Notes: generated by a model not told the origin, from the letters alone. A stretch of 5,361 bases of DNA from Clostridiales bacterium (GCA_003539375.1 DPPH01000229.1:1271-6631), one strand, 5' to 3'. Shown: positions 1 to 5,361, counted from the stretch's first letter. Numbers and translations are program-made.

Positions 1-720
1 TCTGTGGTATATCTAGATAAGAATCATCCCTTCTCTGCTAGTTTTAAAGAGCTTACGAATTGGGGTATGCCTATGGTAAAGAGAGTTTTTAGAACTTCTC
101 TTCCCGTAGTAGGTAATGAAGCTGCCTGGGGTATCGGTACTACTGTTTACTACATTGCCTACGGTATGATAGGTCCTGAAGCTATAGCTGTAGTTCAAGT
201 AACTTACGTAATCTCTGACTTTTTTCAATCTGTATTTTTCGGTATAGGAAATGCCTCTTCCGTAATGGTGGGTAATGAAATAGGTAGAGAGAAGCTGGAT
301 AAAGCATACGATTATTCAAGAAGATTTATTATTATCACTTTTACTGTAGCTTTGATAATGTCCACATTATACTTTTTATCTAGAAATTTAATTGTAGCTT
401 TCTATGATTTTAACCCTGAAACAAGTGCTGTTCTTGTGAAAACTATCATCGTATCAGCAGTATTCTTAACTCCAAAAATGCTTACCTACTTAATTATTGT
501 AGGTGTGTTGAGAAGCGGTGGAGATACTAAATTCTGTTTAATATTGGAATTTATATGTGTATGGGCTATAGGCGTACCACTATCGTTCTTTGCAGTCCTA
601 GTATTAGATCTACCTATACACCTGGTATTGGCTTTAGTATTTTCAGAAGAACTTGTAAGATTGGTTATAGTTTTAAAAAGATTTAAAAGTAAAAAATGGA
701 TAAATAATCTAATTTCATAA
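1..720 (+). CDS. MATE-family efflux transporter, C-terminal half (5' truncated by window edge)
   Basis: This is an inner-membrane multidrug and toxic-compound extrusion antiporter, a family that exports cationic drugs or metabolites in exchange for Na+ or H+. The frame is open from base 1 to the TAA at 718-720, giving 239 visible residues. The family is usually about 450 residues, so this is roughly the second six-helix MatE repeat. The GTG at base 4 is not a real start. Family marks are the amphipathic stretch before the repeat (LTNWGMPMVKRVFRTSLPVV), the SSVMVGNEIGREKLDKA segment at residues 86-102 (the MATE 'GN.IG....A' loop), and GVLRSGGDT followed by an IGVPLSF helix. Hydrophobic helices fall near residues 36-57, 62-85, 109-128, 143-168 and 177-225. 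The end is a basic tail (RFKSKKWINNLIS). It is convergent with the phosphodiesterase gene, so it is a separate transcription unit. The exported substrate cannot be predicted. Confidence 0.95.
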   Translation, partial: SVVYLDKNHPFSASFKELTNWGMPMVKRVFRTSLPVVGNEAAWGIGTTVYYIAYGMIGPEAIAVVQVTYVISDFFQSVFFGIGNASSVMVGNEIGREKLDKAYDYSRRFIIITFTVALIMSTLYFLSRNLIVAFYDFNPETSAVLVKTIIVSAVFLTPKMLTYLIIVGVLRSGGDTKFCLILEFICVWAIGVPLSFFAVLVLDLPIHLVLALVFSEELVRLVIVLKRFKSKKWINNLIS

Positions 721-727
721 ATTTTTA

Positions 728-1429
728 TCAACCATAAGTTTTATTTGTAAATATTATATTTATATCCTTGGATATTAATCTTTTAATAGCATCTACATCG
801 TCTACGGTGTAGGTGTTTATTTTATACCCTTCTTTTTTAGAGTCTTCTATGACTTCATCGGTAAGGGTTAGATACTGAGGATGTATGTAATCTACTTTTA
901 TGCTTTTCATATAAGTCCAGGGATTAAATAGAGCTGCTTCATATAAGGCTCCGGTTTCCAAAGTAGAATCTATCTCTTTACATTTTAATAATGAATAATG
1001 GTCGAAGGAAGATATTATAATATTTTCTTTTTTATAATATTTATATATATTGTTTATTATTTTTTCTTCTATATTTTCGTAAAACCTGTATCCTGCTTTT
1101 ATTTCAACATTGATTTTAAAATTTTTATCTTTAAAATATTCGAAGATTTCTTGTAAAGAAGAGACTTTTTCTAAAGAAAATTTTTCATTAAACCATTTTC
1201 CAGCACTGTGCTTTTTTATATCCTTGAATTTTAAATCTTTTATATATCCTATACCATCGGTAGTCCTATCCATAAAAAAATCGTGAATTACAACAATTTC
1301 ACCATCTTTAGTCATATGAACATCAAGTTCAATCCCATCCATACCATCATCATAAGCTCCTTTAAAAGCTGCCATAGTATTTTCTGGATACATGCTGCTT
1401 AGACCTCTGTGGCCAAATATCATTGTCAT
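728..1429 (-). CDS. glycerophosphodiester phosphodiesterase (GDPD/UgpQ type)
   Basis: This 233-residue TIM-barrel enzyme is predicted to hydrolyse glycerophosphodiesters from phospholipid turnover to glycerol-3-phosphate and an alcohol, using a divalent metal. The GDPD signature is complete: HRG at residues 7-9, PENTMAAF at 15-22, IELDVHMTKDGEIVVIHD at 33-50 and NVEIK at 107-111. The predicted metal and catalytic residues H7, R8, E34, D36, H49, E109 and K111 are therefore all present. The C-terminus (YTVDD, then IIFTN) matches the end of the barrel. No signal peptide or membrane segment is seen, so it resembles cytosolic UgpQ rather than secreted GlpQ. The length is near the usual 230-250 residues. 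The ATG at 1429 is preceded by AAGGAGG (1437-1443) at 7-base spacing, which favours it over the ATG two codons later. It is the last gene of the minus-strand block, 58 bases after the lyase gene with a hairpin between. It may be only partly co-transcribed and has no evident link to the other enzymes. Confidence 0.95.
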   Translation of the reverse strand: MTMIFGHRGLSSMYPENTMAAFKGAYDDGMDGIELDVHMTKDGEIVVIHDFFMDRTTDGIGYIKDLKFKDIKKHSAGKWFNEKFSLEKVSSLQEIFEYFKDKNFKINVEIKAGYRFYENIEEKIINNIYKYYKKENIIISSFDHYSLLKCKEIDSTLETGALYEAALFNPWTYMKSIKVDYIHPQYLTLTDEVIEDSKKEGYKINTYTVDDVDAIKRLISKDINIIFTNKTYG

Positions 1430-1453
1430 TTGAGTTCCTCCTTATAAATAGCA

Positions 1454-1483
1454 AACTTCACGATAATATAATACCGTGAAGTT
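1454..1483 (-). terminator. hairpin after the lyase gene; weak terminator or mRNA 3' end
   Basis: A perfect 9-bp inverted repeat, AACTTCACG (1454-1462) and CGTGAAGTT (1475-1483), starts 4 bases after the lyase stop codon. Read on the minus strand, the stem extends through one G-U pair and two more A-U pairs to 12 bp, with a 6-base AU-rich loop. The bases downstream are TTTGCTATTTAT rather than a clean T-run, so intrinsic termination would be inefficient. The extra G-U pair forms only in the minus-strand transcript, which fits a role in that RNA. On the + strand no T-tract follows. It could instead be a processing or stability hairpin separating the lyase and phosphodiesterase messages, or a DNA operator. 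Confidence 0.6.
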
Positions 1484-1487
1484 AAGA

Positions 1488-2396
1488 TCATTTTAGTAAA
1501 TCTGTATTTTTACCAGCCTTTAATATAAACCCTGGTAGCTCTGTATTAAAAAGCTTTCCTATTTTTTTAGCAATTTCTATTGTTTTATCTATGTTTATTC
1601 CTGTTTCTATTCCCATTTCATCTAACATATGAAGAACGTCTTCAGTAACAACATTACCTGCTGCCCCCGGTACAAATGGACATCCTCCTAGACCACCAAA
1701 AGACGTATCAAACCAGTTTATCCCGGCTTCCATTCCGGCATAAATATTAGCTATACCCATACCTCTAGTATTGTGGAAGTGTAAAATCCACTTAACCTCA
1801 GGATACTTTTCTTTCATATGAGTACATACCTCTTTTACCTGTTTAGGCATCGCCATTCCAGAGGCATCTGATAGCGATATTTCTTTGATTCCTAGTTCTA
1901 GATATTTTTCTACTATTTTTTCTACATCTTCTACAGGTATCTTGTATTCCCACGGTGATCCAAAGGGCATAGATATAGATCCTGATATTTCCATGTTGTT
2001 TTGATGTGCTAAATCTACACATTCTTTAAATCCAGCCATACTTTCTTCTGGAGTTTTATTTAGATTTGCTAAATTATGTCCTTTTGATGCAGAAATATTC
2101 AATTTTACTTTTTTACATCCACAGGCTGCTGCCCTTTCTACACCTTTAGCATTTCCGACTAATCCTCTATATTCTACACCTTCTTTAAGGTCTAGTTTCT
2201 TAAAAACTTCATCGGTATTTGCCATAGCTGGTACTGCTTTTGGATGCATAAAAGAACCTACTTCGATTACTTTAAATCCAGCATCCACAATGTCATTAAT
2301 TAAATCTACTTTTTCATCTACTGTTAATAATTTATCTTCGTTCTGCAGACCGTCTCTAGGGCCTACTTCACATAAAACTACTTTTTCTGGTAGCAT
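1488..2396 (-). CDS. hydroxymethylglutaryl-CoA lyase-like DRE-TIM metallolyase
   Basis: This 302-residue cytosolic TIM-barrel enzyme belongs to the HMG-CoA lyase branch of the DRE-TIM family, which cleaves a carbon-carbon bond (HMG-CoA to acetyl-CoA plus acetoacetate in the type enzyme). Visible hallmarks are EVGPRDGLQNE at residues 10-20 (catalytic R14 and D15), IEVGSF at 44-49 (E45), the metal pair H206/H208 in HFHNT, the HMG-CoA lyase active-site loop GGLGGCP with C239, and N248 in GNVVTEDV. These line up with human HMGCL R41, D42, E72, H233, H235, C266 and N275. The segment SMPFGSPWE at 142-150 departs from the usual GCPYEG motif there, so the acyl-CoA substrate may differ. The ATG is preceded by AAAGGA (2403-2408) directly after the iclR stop codon, implying translation linked to iclR. 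No CoA-transferase, methylglutaconyl-CoA hydratase or biotin carboxylase gene lies in the window, so a leucine-degradation role is not supported. The fold is certain; the substrate is not. Confidence 0.87.
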   Translation of the reverse strand: MLPEKVVLCEVGPRDGLQNEDKLLTVDEKVDLINDIVDAGFKVIEVGSFMHPKAVPAMANTDEVFKKLDLKEGVEYRGLVGNAKGVERAAACGCKKVKLNISASKGHNLANLNKTPEESMAGFKECVDLAHQNNMEISGSISMPFGSPWEYKIPVEDVEKIVEKYLELGIKEISLSDASGMAMPKQVKEVCTHMKEKYPEVKWILHFHNTRGMGIANIYAGMEAGINWFDTSFGGLGGCPFVPGAAGNVVTEDVLHMLDEMGIETGINIDKTIEIAKKIGKLFNTELPGFILKAGKNTDLLK

Positions 2397-2408
2397 ATTC
2401 TTTCCTTT

Positions 2409-3155
2409 CTAAGATTTTAAACCATTGTAGCCCAAGGCTATTGATATTTCCATAGCTGTTTTTTTAGTTTCTTCAATTTTTTTAGACAAATCATCGTCTA
2501 AAAATCTAACAGAAGGACCTGATAAAGACAAAGAAGCTATAACTTCTCCTTTTAAATTGTAAATAGGAGCAGCAATACCAACTAGCCCTTCTTCCCTTTC
2601 TCCATTACTAAAGGAATATCCCTGTTCTTTTACTCGCTTCATTTCTTCTAAATCTATATTTGGATATTTTTCTTTCAATTCTTTTAATCTTTTTTTGTTC
2701 ATGTTAGCTAAAAAAATTTTTCCAATTGAACCTCTATTGATTTTTAACCTATCTCCTACATTTATAATCTGCTTTAAAGTCCTATCAGCTTCTATTCTTT
2801 CTATGCACATCTTATACTCGCCGTCTAAAACATAAAGGCTAACATTTTCATTAAATTTTTCTTTTAAATTTTCCATATATTTTTTTGCTATTTCTTTAAA
2901 ATTTACTTCAATGCTACTAAGACTTATATTACCAAGTCTTGCAATCATTGGACCTAAGAAAAACTTTTTATTGCTTTCATCTCTTTCTAAATAGTGCTTA
3001 TCCATCAATGAATTTACCAACCTATGAGCTGTACTAGGAGATAAGTTTGTTTTTAATGAGATTTCCTTTAAAGATAGTTCTTCTTCTTCGAGAAAACACT
3101 CTAAGATATCTAAAGCTCTATTTATAGACCTAGTTTTTGATTTACTTACTGCCAA
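2409..3155 (-). CDS. IclR-family transcriptional regulator
   Basis: This 248-residue DNA-binding regulator has the two-domain IclR layout. An N-terminal winged helix-turn-helix spans about residues 8-70 (SINRALDILECF, LSLKEISLKTNLSPSTAHRLVNSL, with the recognition helix near 39-50). A C-terminal effector-binding domain covers about 80-245 (RGSIGKIFLAN, EEGLVGIAAPIYNLKGEVIASLSLSGP). IclR proteins usually bind small organic acids and control an adjacent catabolic operon and often themselves; examples are IclR for glyoxylate metabolism and PcaU/PobR/PcaR for aromatic acids. The start is TTG (3153-3155), chosen because GAGGTGAT sits 5 bases upstream and the IclR homology begins immediately after it. 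A strong promoter lies 37 bases upstream of the start. The lyase gene follows after 12 bases, so the lyase is the most likely regulated partner, with aroE and the oxidoreductase upstream as further candidates. The effector cannot be told from the sequence. Confidence 0.97.
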   Translation of the reverse strand: MAVSKSKTRSINRALDILECFLEEEELSLKEISLKTNLSPSTAHRLVNSLMDKHYLERDESNKKFFLGPMIARLGNISLSSIEVNFKEIAKKYMENLKEKFNENVSLYVLDGEYKMCIERIEADRTLKQIINVGDRLKINRGSIGKIFLANMNKKRLKELKEKYPNIDLEEMKRVKEQGYSFSNGEREEGLVGIAAPIYNLKGEVIASLSLSGPSVRFLDDDLSKKIEETKKTAMEISIALGYNGLKS

Positions 3156-3160
3156 CTTTT

Positions 3161-3168
3161 ATCACCTC
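3161..3168 (-). promoter_or_regulatory. ribosome binding site fixing the TTG start of iclR
   Basis: GAGGTGAT on the minus strand is an eight-base match to the anti-Shine-Dalgarno complement. It is followed by AAAAG and then TTG at 3155. No in-frame ATG lies between this site and the IclR homology, so the rare TTG start is well supported. Confidence 0.85.
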
Positions 3169-3182
3169 TAAAATTATTTCCA
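3168..3182 (-). promoter_or_regulatory. possible IclR-type operator in the iclR leader
   Basis: The minus-strand sequence TGGAAATAATTTTAG lies between the predicted transcription start and the ribosome binding site. It matches the published E. coli IclR box TGGAAATNATTTCCA in the first 12 positions, then diverges in the last three. Its core AAAT-A-ATTT is a perfect short palindrome. The position would suit autorepression. The stretch is AT-rich and IclR-family boxes vary widely between members, so a chance match is quite possible. Confidence 0.35.
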
Positions 3183-3191
3183 TTCTGTGGT

Positions 3192-3219
3192 ATTATATCA
3201 AATTGTTAGGAAATATCAA
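3192..3219 (-). promoter_or_regulatory. sigma-A-type promoter for iclR and downstream genes
   Basis: On the minus strand, TTGATA (3219-3214, one mismatch to TTGACA) is separated by 16 bases from a perfect TATAAT (3197-3192). The -10 is preceded by TG at 3200-3199, making it an extended -10 element. Transcription would start near 3185, giving a leader of about 30 bases. The -35 element begins 6 bases after the aroE stop codon. No terminator separates aroE from it, so read-through from upstream is also possible. Confidence 0.75.
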
Positions 3220-3225
3220 CTATAT

Positions 3226-4080
3226 TTATTCTTTTAATATTAAATTATTTATTACTTCTTCCATATCTTTCACAGGTGCTTCTTCTTCAGTCCATATTTT
3301 AAAAGCTTCGGCTCCTTGATTTACTAACATCCCTAGGCCATTTTGAATTTTACATCCTTTTTTTTCTGCTTCTATCAAAAGTTTTGTTTTTATAGGGTTA
3401 TATATAATGTCAGACACTAGATGGTTTTTATTCAGCAAACCAGTATCCATTGGACAATTTTCTATTTTAGGGTACATCCCTAAACTTGTTGTATTTATTA
3501 TTATATCGGTTTCTTTGATAACATTTTCTATATCATTAATATCAATATAATTACAACATTTTTTCGATTTATCATTTACTTCCTCTGATAAAGATTTTGC
3601 CTTATTAATAGTTCTATTAGCTATAACTATATTTTTTGCACCTTTGTCTGCTAATGTCATAGCTATCGATCTGCTTGCACCGCCTGCACCTAAAATCAAA
3701 AATCTATTTTCTCTGACTTTAACTTTACTATCCTTTTCTAAGGACTTTAAAAGACCTATGCCATCGGTATTATATCCGATTAGTTTCTTATTCTTTATTT
3801 TAACAGTATTTACCGAACCTATTTTTTCAGCTAAGGGATCTATTTCATCTAAATATTCCATGATTTTGATTTTATAAGGTATAGTAACATTTAAACCTAT
3901 AAAATTCATATGCTTGATACCATTTAAAACTTCTTCAATATTTCCTTCTTCTACCTCTATGGGTAAGTACAAATAATTCATATTGTTTTTTTTGTAAGCC
4001 TCATTATGCATGACAGGCGAAAAACTGTGTTCTAAGGGATTTCCTAATAACCCTAGTAACTTAGTTTTTGTATTTATCAT
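3226..4080 (-). CDS. aroE: shikimate dehydrogenase (NADP-dependent, AroE type)
   Basis: This cytosolic enzyme of 284 residues interconverts 3-dehydroshikimate and shikimate, step four of chorismate synthesis. Substrate-binding marks are SFSP at 19-22 (S19, S21), NVTIPYK at 64-70 with catalytic K70, N91 in SVNT, D106 in NTDG, and Q255 in NGLGMLVNQGAEAF. The nucleotide domain has GAGGASR (131-137) and the NRT motif (155-157), whose arginine contacts the 2'-phosphate, indicating NADP rather than NAD. The start is the ATG at 4080. GGAGGA stands 6 bases upstream, and the longer open frame to 4170 would run into the upstream gene and add 30 residues with no AroE similarity. Length fits the family (about 270-290). 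It lies 13 bases after the oxidoreductase gene and is not next to other aro genes here. It could be the housekeeping enzyme or a copy used in shikimate/quinate breakdown; the conserved residues favour shikimate as substrate. Confidence 0.95.
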   Translation of the reverse strand: MINTKTKLLGLLGNPLEHSFSPVMHNEAYKKNNMNYLYLPIEVEEGNIEEVLNGIKHMNFIGLNVTIPYKIKIMEYLDEIDPLAEKIGSVNTVKIKNKKLIGYNTDGIGLLKSLEKDSKVKVRENRFLILGAGGASRSIAMTLADKGAKNIVIANRTINKAKSLSEEVNDKSKKCCNYIDINDIENVIKETDIIINTTSLGMYPKIENCPMDTGLLNKNHLVSDIIYNPIKTKLLIEAEKKGCKIQNGLGMLVNQGAEAFKIWTEEEAPVKDMEEVINNLILKE

Positions 4081-4086
4081 AATTAA

Positions 4087-4092
4087 TCCTCC
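4087..4092 (-). promoter_or_regulatory. ribosome binding site fixing the aroE start
   Basis: GGAGGA on the minus strand lies entirely in the 13-base gap between the oxidoreductase stop (4094-4096) and the ATG at 4080, with 6-base spacing. It settles the aroE start at 4080 and shows the two genes are packed for co-transcription. Confidence 0.88.
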
Positions 4093-4093
4093 A

Positions 4094-5272
4094 TTATATT
4101 TTATCCAGATATATTCTTTTACCTTCTTCTGAAGAGATATATGCTGCATAGATAGTTTTTGTAATATCAAAAGCTATTTCAAAACTTGAAATAGGCTCTT
4201 CATTTAGTATAACAGAATCAATAAAATTTTGGAATTGATTTGCATAACCTCTTAAAACTTCGTCTGAAATAAATGCTTTATTCCATCCGATTTTTGTAGG
4301 TAACATTTCTGCTATTTCGATATCTTCAATTCTGTCTTCTTCTAAGAAGTAAGTTTCCATCGAATCTGTAGGTGTCATGTTACATCGAAAAACACTATCG
4401 TTAGTATAAATATTAATATAATTACGAGTTCCTCCTAAACAAATATCTGCAGCTGTAATTAATGCCTTTGTTTTATCGGAGAATGTAATTATTAAAGTTG
4501 CTATATCTTCAACATCTACTGGATTACATGTGAAGTGTTTTCTTTCATCTTTTGTTAAGGTTGGATATATTGTACCAGTATCTGCTACTACCGATTCAAC
4601 ATATGTTTTATTTCCTGAGGATTCTCCTTGAATTCTTTTTAGCCATAATACTCCTCCCACTGGATGGGATCCAATTCTTAATAATGATCCACCACCTGTA
4701 TCTTTCCAATTACCTGCAACAGGAGAACTTGATCCTTTTAAGCTTTCCTCTCCCTGCATAAAGAGTATTTTACTCTTTTTCTTTTTTATTATTTCTGCTG
4801 CTTTTTGGATTGAAGGACTGTATATAATATTTTCTGCATACATGAACTTCTTTTTTGAAGAATCAACATATTTTTTTAATTCTTCCATTTCACTCAATAC
4901 TTTTTTATACATTTTTCTTTTTTTTACATGACCTACATTAATTATTTCATCATCATTTTCAAAGAATCCAGTTAAAGGTTTTTCACATATAACATGTTTA
5001 TTAGCTTCTAAGGCTTCTTTAGAAATTTTTACATGTGATTTTGGAGGTGTACATATATCTATAATATCAATTTCAGGATCATTTAATATTAACTTATAAT
5101 CCTGAAATGCATTTTCAAATCCGTATTTTTCTTTAGCTTCTAAAGCTTTTTCTATGCTAATATCAGCAATACTTTTTAATCTTATTCTTGCTCCGCTTAC
5201 ATTTCTATAACCTCTCCAATGTAGATAAGCTGCATATCCACTTCCAATAACCCCTATAGTTACTTTCTTCAT
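4094..5272 (-). CDS. Gfo/Idh/MocA-family NAD(P)-dependent oxidoreductase, atypical active-site motif
   Basis: This 392-residue cytosolic dehydrogenase belongs to a family that oxidises or reduces sugars, inositols and related polyols. The N-terminal Rossmann domain shows GVIGSGYAA (7-15), D37 at the end of beta-2 (suggesting NAD preference), ICTPPKSH (73-80) and the catalytic-lysine motif CEKPL (96-100, K98). The C-terminal domain carries GGGSLLRIGSHPVGG (193-207). H203 occupies the catalytic histidine position, but the aspartate of the usual D-x-G-x-H motif is Arg199. After EKPL, a lysine-rich insertion of about 20 residues (roughly 103-122, VKKRKMYKK) precedes the usual helix. YAENIIYSPSIQKA (145-158) follows. 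Together these suggest a distinct subfamily; the substrate is unknown. The ATG at 5272 has GAGGT 6 bases upstream, inside the end of the preceding gene. The reading frame contains an A8 run at codons 116-119 but is intact. Its position just before aroE and after a possible transporter gene suggests action on an imported compound. Confidence 0.93.
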   Translation of the reverse strand: MKKVTIGVIGSGYAAYLHWRGYRNVSGARIRLKSIADISIEKALEAKEKYGFENAFQDYKLILNDPEIDIIDICTPPKSHVKISKEALEANKHVICEKPLTGFFENDDEIINVGHVKKRKMYKKVLSEMEELKKYVDSSKKKFMYAENIIYSPSIQKAAEIIKKKKSKILFMQGEESLKGSSSPVAGNWKDTGGGSLLRIGSHPVGGVLWLKRIQGESSGNKTYVESVVADTGTIYPTLTKDERKHFTCNPVDVEDIATLIITFSDKTKALITAADICLGGTRNYINIYTNDSVFRCNMTPTDSMETYFLEEDRIEDIEIAEMLPTKIGWNKAFISDEVLRGYANQFQNFIDSVILNEEPISSFEIAFDITKTIYAAYISSEEGKRIYLDKI

Positions 5273-5361
5273 CTAACTACCTCTTACTTTAGTTAAAACT
5301 TTTTTAAATCCTTTACTTTGCCCTAGTGCCATTACAATTAAAACTATAACTATTATTAATG
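5273..5361 (-). CDS. C-terminal end of a membrane protein, probably a transporter (5' part beyond window)
   Basis: An open minus-strand frame enters from the right edge and ends at TAG (5275-5273), giving 28 complete codons. The first part reads LIIVIVLIVMALG, a strongly hydrophobic helix end. It is followed by a basic tail (QSKGFKKVLTKVRGS) that fits a cytoplasmic C-terminus. The TAG directly abuts the ATG of the oxidoreductase (TAGATG), and that gene's Shine-Dalgarno lies within these codons. This strongly suggests the frame is a real gene in the same operon. The family (for example MFS, TRAP or symporter) cannot be told from so short a piece; transporter is an inference from the helix-plus-basic-tail pattern and the catabolic-looking neighbours. 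Confidence 0.65.
   Translation of the reverse strand, partial: LIIVIVLIVMALGQSKGFKKVLTKVRGS

Noticed and set aside
1..6. GTG at base 4 as the start of the MATE gene
   Set aside because: The frame is open to the window edge, the protein lacks its whole N-terminal half, and no ribosome binding site can be seen.
13..228. Minus-strand open frame of 71 codons inside the MATE gene
   Set aside because: The + strand frame is a clear transporter sequence throughout; no independent support for an antisense gene.
1458..1480. A promoter for the phosphodiesterase gene within the hairpin loop (TATTAT-like -10)
   Set aside because: The best upstream -35 candidate (TTTACT) is about 21 bases away, too far, and the AT-rich loop explains the match.
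3137..3319. Small + strand open frame of 60 codons spanning the iclR-aroE gap
   Set aside because: It overlaps the coding ends of iclR and aroE antisense, and its middle is the minus-strand promoter; no ribosome binding site or family similarity.
4081..4170. A 30-residue N-terminal extension of the shikimate dehydrogenase from an upstream ATG at 4170
   Set aside because: It overlaps the end of the oxidoreductase gene in another frame, has no similarity to AroE, and a strong ribosome binding site points to the ATG at 4080.
4658..4680. Short inverted repeat TGGAT/ATCCA in the oxidoreductase gene
   Set aside because: It is only 5 bp and falls in the conserved GGGSLLRIGSHP coding region, so it is probably chance.
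4552..4761. Hydrophobic + strand open frame of 69 codons inside the oxidoreductase gene
   Set aside because: It is antisense to a conserved coding region; the leucine-rich translation is a by-product of A-rich codons on the other strand.

Overview
This window is AT-rich DNA with strong Shine-Dalgarno sequences (GGAGG/GAGGT types), tightly packed genes and lysine/isoleucine-rich proteins. That points to a low-GC Firmicute, most likely an anaerobic member of Clostridia or Tissierellia. The genus cannot be named from sequence alone. No rRNA, tRNA, CRISPR, insertion sequence or phage gene is visible.

Layout: on the + strand, positions 1-720 hold the C-terminal half of a MATE-family multidrug/cation antiporter whose start lies left of the window. 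It converges on a five-gene minus-strand block, with only 7 bases between the two stop codons. In transcription order (right to left) the block is: the last 28 codons of a gene that probably encodes a membrane protein (5361-5273); a Gfo/Idh/MocA oxidoreductase (5272-4094); AroE-type shikimate dehydrogenase (4080-3226); an IclR-family regulator starting at TTG (3155-2409); an HMG-CoA-lyase-like DRE-TIM enzyme (2396-1488); and a glycerophosphodiester phosphodiesterase (1429-728). The first gene's stop codon abuts the next gene's ATG. The aroE and lyase genes each follow the previous stop by 12-13 bases that hold their ribosome binding sites.

Two gaps carry regulatory structure. The 70-base gap upstream of iclR holds a clear sigma-A-type promoter (TTGATA, 16-base spacer, extended TG-A-TATAAT). 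Just downstream is a sequence resembling one and a half arms of the E. coli IclR operator, which suggests an autoregulated iclR-lyase unit. The 58-base gap between the lyase and the phosphodiesterase holds a 12-bp hairpin 4 bases after the lyase stop, probably a weak terminator or an mRNA-stabilising end.

Functional reading (inference): a possible transporter, a sugar/cyclitol-type dehydrogenase, a shikimate/quinate-type dehydrogenase, a carbon-carbon lyase and an IclR regulator resemble a small catabolic locus for an oxidised carbocyclic or branched organic acid. No substrate can be assigned. The AroE retains all hallmarks of the NADP-dependent biosynthetic enzyme, so the linkage could also be incidental. 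The MATE pump and the phosphodiesterase look like ordinary flanking genes. There is no clear evidence for a wholly new system. The most unusual points are the oxidoreductase with an altered catalytic motif and an insertion, and the unexplained gene combination.
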